Shown: positions 11,721 to 22,600 of the stretch, piece by piece
Position numbering within the stretch: the stretch's first letter is position 1
Layout of the letters: every line of letters begins with the position of its first letter
Assembly (NCBI GenBank): GCA_019722365.1
Contig: JADFUC010000892.1
Location: forward strand, 310,001-374,000
Direction: 5' to 3'
Length of the DNA stretch: 64,000 nucleotides
Source of the DNA: Lithospermum erythrorhizon
Lineage: Eukaryota > Streptophyta > Magnoliopsida > Boraginales > Boraginaceae
Notes under the pieces: model-generated
The model's database searches: none
Told to the model about the DNA's origin: nothing
The model's input: only the letters and a program-made list of their open reading frames with translations
Program-made: the position numbers and the translations under genes

Positions 11721-12216
11721 TTTCAATCAATTTTTGATTTTTGCTTAGCTTATTATTAAAATTTAATTTGTATTTCTTACTTTTTTTGATTATTTTCCTC
11801 AATTTGTTTTTTTTGCTTAATTTCCTATTCATGTATTTTTATTTAGTTCTCGTGTTTTGGCCATTGATTTGTTTTATGTGTGGTTAATTCCATTAACCAT
11901 GTTTTTATGAAATTATGCTTATTTTAGTTAGCGTGTAGAGTCTAACCATAATCATTACTGATCGTGGTTAGTATGAATTTGCCATTGTGACAACATGTTG
12001 CGGTTATGCAGATTTGCACTATGAGCAACGTGCCCGGCGTTTGTCTTGATTTATCCCTTGTCAGTTAGTTATAAGTGGTCGATAGAATTTTGTGATCTAA
12101 CATTTTATTAGTTTATTAATGTCAGCTTTACTTCTAATAGTTAGTTGTTCGGTTTATATATATATATTATTTTATAATATATTTTTATGTGTGTTATATT
12201 GCAAGAACAATTTTTA

Positions 12217-14090
12217 CTATTTATTTAAAGGGGTACAAAATAAAACTTCAATTTAGGGAGAATTCCTCGGTGTCACGGGTTTTAATGCCATCCCGAAGAG
12301 GATCGACTGTCCAAACTATGGATCACTAAGCATTTGTTGACGATTTGTGAGATGCTTGACTTGACTTGATCTTGATACGAGCTTGGTATGAGCTCGGCTT
12401 GATTTGAGCTTGACTTGTCTTGATTTGATTTGGATAGGAGCTACATGTCTTTGGATATGTGTCACAGTGTGATGGGACTGAGGCCAGTGATGCGGACTTG
12501 GATATGGTCGAGCCGAGGAGCACTGCTGACGTATTCCTTGTTGGTTGTGGACTTGATCTTAGGTGCTGAGACGTCCTCCGTCTATGTGGTAGACTTGATG
12601 AGATACTTGCAGAAGTGTCTTTGCGGCGTCTTGGGATTTATTACTTCACCTTTTGTGAGGTGGGAGTTAAGGGATGTTCCCAATTAGGCGTGGCCATGCT
12701 CACGCTTCTTGTATTTGACACGACTATGCTACTTGTCTTCAGGTGAGACTTTTGTAGCTTGAGAGGCTACCACCCAGAGTGGAGGACTTGATTTGGGATA
12801 GAACTCCGAGCCACCTTGAGTGTATGGAGTGATACCAAGCAAGTTATTGATCACGATAGCACGCTTGCTTGCTTGTCTTCTGTTGATGCTAGCGACTTGT
12901 TGATGTAAAATGGGACTTAGTGAGATTTTTGCTTTACTTGAGCTTATAACTTGTACTACGGCTGACTTTAGCGGTTCTTTGCTTAGTAGGGTTTTGCTCA
13001 CTTGAATTTGATTTAAAATTTGTGAAGCATATGCTTCTACCTTATATTCTGACACCACTGGCGACTTGTTCTTTGTAGGCTGATGATGATACGTTATAAA
13101 GGTTGGTATCGACCTTGTTGATGACATTGATCAACAGGATGGAACTTAGCGGTGTATTTCTTGTCGGACTAAAGCTACTTGGGGCGAATATTGATGTGGC
13201 TACCTATACGGAACTTGATGAATCGAGCACGAGGTCTTTCGGTGTTCTTTGCAGATTATGAATGTCAGTGCTTTTTAGCTTGTTCTTGAATAATTGAGCG
13301 TTCACGAGACACGTAGCCGATTCTCGTGATTTTGCTTCGATTTGAGAGTGCTGCGTTTGTGCGGTAATCCTAGATTCAGGCGCGACACACAGGTGTTTTC
13401 CGGCCGCTGTGGTGTTTACGCTGGTGGTTTAAAAGATTTAACTTCGAGAGGAGAATTTAAGAGGCGTCGCATTTCTCGAGATATTTTTTGTATTTTGAAT
13501 GAGAATGTGATGCTTAATTTCAAAATTTAGGGGTATTTATAGGCTTGGGCTTTGAATGTTTAGTTATAGCTTGGTTGGTTTAATTTCATGTGAATCACGA
13601 TCTTGAATTAAATTTTTTGAGGCCCAGATACGGACCGTCAAGATTTGAGGAAGTAATTTTCTTCCAAGAAATCAAAAGAGCTATTTTCTTGATAAAGAAG
13701 GTTTGGGATCACTTTTCGTCAAATATGTTTCATATTGACCCACGGACCTTTTAGACCTCGATTTTTTGAACTACATAAACACGGAGTCTTCATTTTTTGA
13801 ACCCCAAAGGAAACTTTGAAGCTTCAATTTTAGCCTCTAGAGCCGATTTTCACCCAATAAAATTAGATATTTTTATCCTCGAACCTAAATTTAATCAACT
13901 TTTTAATTTGGGGTATTTTCTAGAAACCCTTGTTGCGAGGGTTCAAATTAAGACCCCATGACACCGATTGAGAACCCCCAGCCACGTGTGTAATTTTTTG
14001 GTAGCTCGATTTTCTAATTAATTTGATTAAATCACCTTAATTATTTTAATTAAAAATTTAATAAATTTTCACTTTGTCTACATGTGTTTT
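12217..14090. repeat. Dispersed LTR-like repeat, copy B (longest)
   Basis: Begins ATTTATTTAAAGGGGTACAAAATAAAA, then GAGGATCGACTGTCCAAACT. It ends with GCCACGTGTGTAA and TAATTAATTTGATTAAATCA. Inside, GGGGTATTTATAGGCTTGGG at about 13530-13549 is a good TATA region for a plus-strand transcript. Short open frames of 60-130 codons lack any recognisable protein. Copies A and C are related. It is most likely an LTR or solo LTR of about 1.9 kb. Confidence 0.55.
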
Positions 14091-14901
14091 TATTTTTTAC
14101 TTTATAATGATATTATTTTTATGTTTTTTTATTTTGATTTTGTAAGTAGTAGATTATCTTTAAATCAATTTTTCTATATTTTAGTATTTAAACAATTTTG
14201 GAATGCTTTGAATTATTTTGATTTGAATTACAAGAGAAGGGAAGTATTTTTTGTTTGATTGAAATTTGGTATTGGAAGTTATTTTGATGTGATAAATTAA
14301 AAATCCCTTTATTTTTTAAAAAAAATTGGTTGTCAAAAATTTAGAAATGGAGGAGTTAATGTAGAGTTATATTTTTTCATGTTATTATTAAATTGAAAAA
14401 TGATTTATTTATCATTTAATCTAATTACTAAATAATAGTTTAATATAGAAATCGAAAGGTGCCTTTTCTATTTTCGTCTTGGGTTAAAAATATCAAAATA
14501 TATCCGGACTGTAACACACTATGATCGTTATAGGGTCTAAATTAAATTTTTATTATTATTTTGAAGTAAATTAAATCGGACACCTTGACATTTTAGAAAA
14601 TCATTACTGGCATTCTAAAGTAATCCTACATATATAAATAAGTTTGATGAACATATACAAGCAAGTAGCCTTGGAAAATCATTTTATGTTGGCCTATATA
14701 TGCGAGCAAGCATTATTCGTAAGGGTGCTTTGTTGCATCTTATTAATGTGGAAAGGTAGATTACAACAATATTACATCCCATAAATCATTGATTCACCTC
14801 AATATACATAATGAGGGAACCTAACATAAAACCACATAATATATATGTAAATATAATTATTGGAAAACATACTTATATCTTTAATGCATGCATGTTGGCA
14901 C
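14091..14901. other. Intergenic, 3' flank of the BURP gene
   Basis: AT-rich DNA without a recognisable gene. The part nearest 14901 would hold the BURP 3' untranslated region. Confidence 0.5.
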
Positions 14902-17477
14902 TTATTTTTTGATCCAGACAACATGGTCCTTTGGCAAGAAGTGGCAAATTGGGACAGTTCCAGGAGCAACCTTAAGCAACACAAATGCCATATGTTCTGG
15001 ATCCCATGCAGAGGTATCAAGATGACAAATTACAGGGGCTTCAGCTTTCCCTCCATGATCACCAACCAAAGAAACCATATAAACTTCAGTTGCACTTGTT
15101 TTGTGACAATAGAATACTGCATATGGATAAGCCTGCCTGTGACATGCCACTGAGGAATCTTTAGCCATTTTCTTGACACCATTAATAGTATACCTCTTGG
15201 ATCCTGTTGCATTTTCGGTTTCGGTTGATATGGCTTCAACTTTGGTCTCATTAGTGCTTCCAAGCATGGAGATGGTGGAATCAATCATGTCTTCTAAAGA
15301 AGCACCGAAACTTTTATCTCTCTTTCGGCGGCTCCTCACAAACTTGAATTGTGTCGTTAATGGCTTCAGCTTCCCTGGATTTAGGATTTACCGAAAATCG
15401 GGTTAGTATTTCGGGCAATTTGGATGATGAGAAGGGGATTGAGTTGGATTTTTGCCGAGGGAAGAATTGTGATGAAGAATGTGGACTCTCTTGGAAAAAA
15501 TCCAAGTTCATTTTTTTGCCCAAAGCTAGGTCCTTTTGCAAGAAGAACATGGTAATGTTGGAAGTTTTTTTTAGTGGTTTATTTTTGGTATAAGTAAGTG
15601 GGAGATGATCTTTAGATGTGTCATATTGTTCATTTGATTTCGAAGCACCATAATGAAAGCGATGGTGATGGTGTCCATTGTCATAATCATCATCATCAAG
15701 ATGAAATGTGGCTTGTTCTTTTGATTTCGGAGCACCATAATGAAAGCGATGGTGATGGTGTCCATTGTCATAATCATCATCATCAAGATGAAATGTGGCT
15801 TGTTCTTTTGATTTCGGAGCACCATAATGAAAGCGATGGTGATGAGGTGATAAATTCAATCATAATCATCATCATCAAGATGAAATGTGGCTTGTTCTTT
15901 TGATTTCGGAGCACCATAATGAAAGCGATGGTGATGGTGTCCATTGTCATAATCATCATCATCAAGATGAAATGTGGCTTGGTCTTTTGACTTCGAATCA
16001 CCATAATCACTATATCTAAATCGGCGTTTTTTATTGTCATAATCATCATCAAGGTGAAATGCTTCTTGTACATTTGGATCCTTCACATTCGATGATGCCT
16101 CTAGTACATTGCTTTGATCTTGAAAAAAAAAAGTTGAAGGAGTCATTCATTGGATACAAATAATAGAAGTTTAGCTTATCATGAATGAAAGAAAAAGTTA
16201 GGAAAATGTGGCAAGTGTAAATTTAATCGGACAACATACAACATGTAAAATGGAAGTTTACCTGGGTCATATTGTTCATTTGATTTCGAGGCACCATAAT
16301 GATGATAAGTAAATTTGCGTTTTATATTGTTGTCAGCATCATCATCAAGATGAAATGTGGCTTGTTCTTTTGATTTCGAAGCATCATAAGAATTATAACT
16401 AAATTGGCCTCTTTTCTTGTCATAACCATGATCAAGGTGAAACGCTTCTTGTTCATTTGGATCCTTCACATTCGAAGATGCCTCTAGTACATTGCTATCA
16501 TTAATTGGATACAAAAAATGGAAGTTTACCTTATCAAGAATCAAATAATTAATTGGGGAAATGTAAATTTAATTGGACAATAACATGTAAAAGAGAAAGT
16601 CGTTGCATTTTTATAAGGGAATAATTAGATATACAGTTTATAGAAATATGAGTATACATTTTGGAGTAACTGTTTTCAAGCTAGGCCAAACTTATTATTC
16701 ATGAATTTAATTTCTTGTGGAATAGTTTGCATTGCAAGTTCATATCCTAGTAAATAAATCTAGCTAGCTACCTCCATTTTATTGTCATGATTGAAACTTT
16801 TTTCTCTTCAATTAACTTTTTCTTCTACTTTGTACTACATTGGACTTATCTTAACTTTTTTATTCAGGAATCTATGTAAGAAATAATTAGTTCACGAACC
16901 AGATTTTAGCAGACTCTTGATTGCGTTGGGCATTTTAGCATTTGGCAACACAGTTTTCCAGTAGAGCTCAGCAATTGAATCTGCATGGGTGCTGGCCACC
17001 AGCAGTCCCAGCTAAAACAAAAACATACATACTATTATTAGGCTCTTGTAAGTTGTAAGTAGTAAAAAAAATGGCAAAAATTAAACCCCTTTCGTATGTA
17101 TAAGGATTGTCAACAAGATAATAAAAGGTGGTGACTAATAGGTAACAAGATTATGTTGTTTAAATCATTTCTTTATTATCTTATCCTAATCTATAATATA
17201 TTTTGATTTAGGTACACATACTGCTTGCTTGTAACAAAAAAACGTGCATAATGGTTACACATATCAATATGTAACTAAAAAGCTAATCCGTATTTAACAA
17301 TAACTAAGAACTATTCTGATCTTAAAAGAAAAAACATTATGATCTTAAATTTTAAGTTTAAAAACTTTCTTAAGATTAACAAACCAATAATAATAATAGA
17401 GCTAGCTAGGGTGAATCATCTAGATGTAATATATTACTTACACACAGAAATGTCAAAATGTGAAGAAGGGACTTCAT
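14902..17477 (-). pseudogene. RD22/USP-like BURP-domain protein gene, frame broken twice
   Basis: Exon 1 (17442-17477) encodes MKSLLHILTFLC, then GTAAGT. Exon 2 starts at 17011 after TTTTAG; together they give a signal peptide ending near ASTHA. Then comes ELYWKTVLPNAKMPNAIKSL, the conserved segment behind the signal in RD22-type proteins. Exon 3 (about 16262-16494) and exon 4 (from 16118) open with duplicated SNVLEASSNVKDPN modules. Exon 4 carries 29-residue His/Asp-rich repeats, then the BURP domain: MFFLQKDL, PFSSSKLPEIL, and four Cys-His motifs spaced 10, 25 and 25, ending VVWIKK. Two defects break the last exon. A 5-nt longer repeat unit near 15850 brings an in-frame TGA. A one-base excess near 15317-15322 ends the frame after EEPPKER, while the Cys-His part continues in another frame. 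The second conserved Cys is Phe. BURP proteins are secreted wall or stress-linked proteins. Identity is firm; nonfunction is likely unless these are assembly errors. Confidence 0.85.
15646..15998 (-). repeat. 87-bp tandem repeats encoding 29-residue His/Asp-rich units
   Basis: The anchor CACCATAATGAAAGC (plus strand) occurs at 15646, 15733, 15820 and 15912, with spacings of 87, 87 and 92 bp. On the coding strand each unit carries HHHHRFHYGAPKSKEQ followed by ATFHLDDDDYDNG. The 92-bp unit has five extra bases, which shift the frame and place a TGA. The units are nearly identical to each other, which points to recent amplification. Confidence 0.92.
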
Positions 17478-17578
17478 CTAGGAATGGAACAAAAGCCTTA
17501 GCCTCCAGAGATGCTACTCAGTTTATTAAAATCAAAACAGTAAAGCTTGCTTGTAAGAAAGATTCGAGATCAACTCAA

Positions 17579-17586
17579 TATTTATA
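17579..17586 (-). promoter_or_regulatory. TATA box of the BURP gene
   Basis: Minus strand CCTATAAATATTGAG lies about 100 bp upstream of the signal-peptide start codon, a normal plant distance with a leader of about 70 nt. Confidence 0.65.
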
Positions 17587-17589
17587 GGA

Positions 17590-19611
17590 GAAAAACTGAC
17601 AAATCATTTTCATTTCATTTAACTTAACGTGCTTCATTAACATTTCTTTGAAAGAAAAACAAGGGGTTTAAGTGAAGGAAGACAATATGCTTTATCATTG
17701 TTATGATAAACCATATGAAAATGGAAGTGATTTGGTTATGCATCCTACTTATCATAGTAATATCATATTGAACACCATAAAGATGTACTCACTCATTACC
17801 AAATTGTTTATCAGTTATTGAATTAATTTTATCTCAACATAATAATAGGTTTTGAAATTTACAAGTTGTCAACGACCGATGTAGGCTAAATCACATTCAT
17901 TCATTCAAATTAATCGATGTCATCGTTCGAAAAGGTCTCAATTACGACCGATTCTCTTTGATGCGATCAATTCCTGTTGTTAGTGAAAAAATATACAAAA
18001 TTAATTAATGTCATCGTTTGAGAAGGTCTCAATTAAATTTTGAGTTATGCTTTAATGCAACCAATTCCTATTATTAGTGAAAAAATGTATGCCTTCATGT
18101 CTTAATGACTACTTGCACCCTCTTCATCGATCGAATTAGAATTGATTCTTAACTCCGTCGCTTTGAGTACATCTCGACGACTACTTGTACTAGTATGCAT
18201 GTACAAGGTTTTATTTTTACCTAAAACTAAAATTGGTGTATATGCATGGTTTGCTCTGTTTTGGAACCAAAGTTGCGTGAGAAGTTTGAGTGTCTCATCT
18301 TGCTGGTCATGGCTAACTAAAGAAAATAACGTACAACGGCAAAGGGTAGTGATCGAAATGAAACATGATGCTTGCAGTAATTGTACATCTTCTTTGAAAG
18401 TTGATTGTGTTAATTGATGTGGCCATTAATGGCCGGCTTGAGAGTATATTGGAGAATATTACGGAAGGTGTCGTCGATGTGTCTCCATTGATCGGGGAGA
18501 TTCTCTTTCTTGCCCCAGCCGCGGGTCGACTTTTCTGAAAGTCAAACCATGCTACGTGGCGAGGCTGGCATGATTAACACTTTATTTTTATACCAATTAA
18601 GCTATATTCCGGGACTAATTGATTTAATTGATGGTTTGGTGCTTGTAGTACAACTGGTGATTTCATTTAATTATAATAATTTAATACAAGGTTTTTCTCA
18701 AACAAAATAATCAAAACATGATTTCGGATCAGTAATAACAACTAAGTCAGTTAAGTTTGAGTTTATATACAAAATTTACACCATTGAATGACAATATTTT
18801 GCACATTCAAAAATGCACTTCCTCGGAAGTATTTTTAATTTGATGTTTTCGCCTATTGAGACTAAGCTTTAGCATTAAGTACTTTCATATAATTAGATTA
18901 ATTTTTAAAAGATATTTCATAATATTCTTTTCTTTTCATTTTGTTAGTATAATTAAAAAGTTGTTCATTGTCATAACCCTGACTCAAAATATGAAAACAT
19001 CAATTAAAACTAACAAGAGACATTATTATATATGATTATAGTACAAGTGAAAAAGAAAATCAATATGGAGGAAGTCCTAAAACATATTAAGTTCATGCAT
19101 ATTTATTTTTATGCATATTAATTTTTTTTCTTCTTCTAAAAATAGTTCATTATGATTGTAATGACACATAAATTCTCACATCATATAATCATATCGCCGA
19201 AAATATATTAAGATATCATTAGTAAATGGGTAATGCTATATACGATACCTTTATATAACCGTCTAAAACCTTAAAGATGCCAAAGAAGATAGCGCACCAG
19301 GGACCGATTAAAAATATAACTCGTAAAACACTAATTGTATATAGTGTATTGCAGAAATGTTAGCCAAGTGTATGCACAGGCAAGCGCAACGAGCAAAAAT
19401 CGCAGATTAGACTACCTATGGCTCCTAGTATTGCTGTATTGTTTACCAGGACAAAACTCCCTCATCATTTCTACTGCATGGTGTAGGATCATACGTTACC
19501 TCGACATTCTTATCAAATCCCTTGAAGATAAGGGGGCATACATCTTATCGTACGTCAAGAGTATAAATCAGATGAGAATGTTCAAAGATTCAGTCATGCA
19601 CCAATGGAGGA
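17590..19611. other. Intergenic, no gene seen
   Basis: AT-rich sequence between the BURP promoter and the 3' end of the HD-domain gene. A block at 17870-18080 contains two similar copies of TCATCGTTcGAgAAGGTCTCAATTA (about 17919 and 18009). Open frames at 18142-18417 and 18510-18710 lack recognisable domains. The part next to 19611 is the likely 3' untranslated region of the HD-domain gene. Confidence 0.45.
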
Positions 19612-22600
19612 TCAATTTTTTCTTCTTGATGCTATCTCCTTTGCCCAAGCTTTGCCCAAATCAGTTTGAAACTTTCCTGCACAAAGTCCAAATGTCATCT
19701 GATTATTCTCAACATTAGTACATATATATGTGTGTAAAATGAATTAGCCGGACAGACTGATGTAGGGGATCCGAATTGAAGAACAGTTATCAATGTCAAG
19801 GCAATCCGAATCGACCAAAACCTCAGTAGTTCACTTATCTAATTGCTACAATGAGATGAATAGATAATGATTGATTATATCTATGGAAGTTGTTTATGAT
19901 CTGACAGTCACCAAGTGACCAACACCTTCCATATTCAACTTCTACAGTGAAGTGCAGATTCTGGTTTGATATAATTCCTATGAACTAAGTGGAATTTCAG
20001 CATATGTTGGAAGTTTTCAAATTGCTTGTTGACGAGGACATACAATTATGTCAAAGGACAACCAAAACGATTGTGTACCTCGTACAGAAGTACCGACACA
20101 TCAGAAACTTACAAAATTGAAAGTAAAAAACTTACCATAAACTTAGTGGTTGGAAAGAGTTAAAATGTGTTGATTGGTTAATTCTGGACACATGTAATCA
20201 CTAACTCATTCTGATTTGGCAGAACTATGCATGAGATTCAAGATTCTCTATGATCTCGGAACTTTGCATATTGAACGCATGATGTATATACTCTATTTCT
20301 AATTAAAAATCAAGCAGGTTCTAACAAGCCTATTTGATGTGGCCGACAAATGGTCAATCAGAGCATATCCATTAATAGATTGAAAATAAAGAGACTGGAA
20401 GTAAAATTGCGAATCACCTGCGGTGGACTCAAAAAATTCTTCCAAATCCTTTCCCTGATCTGCAAATATAATTATAACATTATCAGTTCTAAGATAGTTT
20501 CTCAAATTGAAAGAATACTGATAGATCAGAAGGCTTGAAAATAACAAACTGGAAAAAAGGACCAAACACTTCTAGCCAAAATGATAACTGCATTTACAAC
20601 CACAAAATTTTCCTTCAAACTTCTCAACTTGACATCTAAGTACAAATACAGTTAAATGCATTTCAGCTTAATAAATAGTTTACTTTGGTCGAATGACTAA
20701 ATCAAATATACTACAAGCTGGGTTTCAAAATCTTAGAAAACAAGAATCAACAGACAGGCAATCTATATAGCTTATTCCTAACCTGCACATAAACTAAATG
20801 ACAAGCAGAAATGGAGACAAGAGAGATGCACTTCAAATGATTGATTGAGAACCACCTAGGAATCATGACTTTAGATCTTACACTGGAAAATACTATGGAT
20901 CAAGGGGTTACCCTTTTCATATTCCAAGGCTTGCAATATCATCTCAACCTGAATAAAGCAAATCAACTTATTACTTCAAAATATTAAATGCTAACATGCG
21001 TTCAAGATCACTCTTGCATAGAAGACAACAATTAGTGGGAGAAGGACTTAGTTTGGTTTGGTTATAGTTACTCAAACGGAGAAGGGAAACATAAAAACAA
21101 GTTTTAAAACTGGTTTTCCAAAGAACTGTTTCACTCTAGGAACCAAGTTGATATGCATACCTTGTCAAGATCCTTCACTACTTTGGCTTCTGGTGAAGCA
21201 TTTGCTTCATACTCCATCCACAATTCTCTGATTTCGTCAGCTGCAAAAATTAGTGACAACCAAAGATTGAGGACAGCCCACTAATATTGGATGAGCTCTT
21301 ATGGTTTCTCAAGTATATTGTGCAGTGTTGAGTGAGTCACATAGATCAGCTTTACATTTTAACCCGAGGAAATATTTGTGAGAGGGATAAGGTTCACATT
21401 GTTAACGATGATTGGTTAAACCATGGGAAGAGAAAAGAAAATGTAAAATATGCATTGATAGTGGAGATTTCTTGATACACAAACTAAAATAACAAGGTGC
21501 TCGATCACCCAATCAATAAAACATGAAGGGAGTACTTTTTAAGGGGAGTGAACCATATTTGCAGTACCAGAAGCTCCTCCACCAAGAAGTTTGCACATAT
21601 GATCGAGGGCTTCTCTCTCAAGACGACTCTTTTCGGCCTTCGGAACTCCATCAGATGGAGCGATGTCTCCAACAATTGCTGTCGAAAGGGGTTGCAACTT
21701 AGGAATAGCAAAAGGTAGACTAGTATAGTAAAAAAATAGCTATGGAAATAAGATGAAATCATGATAACTTACATGGATGGACAAGTCACCTGATTATATA
21801 ACAAATTTACAGCAATAAAGTAAGTGTGCAATGTCATCCTCAAAGATAGGATTGAAATAATTTATGTGTTTTTATTTTCTATTGAAGTGAAAAAATCAGT
21901 GTTTTTTTCTACCTGCTTGTCTGATTCCAAATCATTCTTCAGATATCTCTTTAGTTCGTTAGTCTAGTTTCTCCAGTGGTCTCTCTTGTTGTCCATGATA
22001 AGTAGGAAAGCAACATTTTTTTAGTATTTTTGACCATCTGAATATTCGCCATCCATCTAAATGTTCATATTTCTTTCTATGAGTGTGCTACTTAAAAGGT
22101 CTCATTAGAATAATATGGATACTAATGTCTAGTTCAATCTTTTTAGTTGGGGGCTTCTATATGTTTGCACCAAGGATCACAATAGATGAGCGGAAAAACT
22201 AAGAAGATGCTTTCAGCAAGGTGTGTATATGACTTCGAGGTTCTATTTCCTTAAAAGTAAAGTTCAGAGCACTCGTTGCAGAGGCATTTAATATGAACTT
22301 CCCCACTCTATGGTCCTTGAAGGGACAGTCTCACACATTTGAACCCACCACCGCCACATTGAGACAAGCTTCAATGGTTACATATTCCTACCCATTCTTA
22401 TCGTTAACTGTTGAAGCATAAATTTGTTTCCTGAATTGATAATACATACATGGACTGTATAGGAAATGACTAAACCTAAAGGAGTAACAATTAAACAGTC
22501 AAATAAGATTAACTCATCAATCTCTTTATAAAAAAAATCAGGAAAGTTTTCTGTAATCTGCATCAATTTGTACTGTCTCTATAACTTGCCAATAGCTAAT

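Noticed and set aside
15616..15903. Plus-strand frame with HNHHHQDEMWLVLLI repeats
   Set aside because: Antisense shadow of the BURP repeat array.
18142..18417. 91-codon frame with a Cys-rich end
   Set aside because: No domain, no promoter and no matching neighbouring exon on either strand.
21554..21567. Later donor (ATATG/GTTCAC) for exon 4 of the HD-domain gene
   Set aside because: It would leave phase 0, while the next exon needs phase 1; the donor after TCTG keeps frame and gives the family sequence [13 protein letters not shown].
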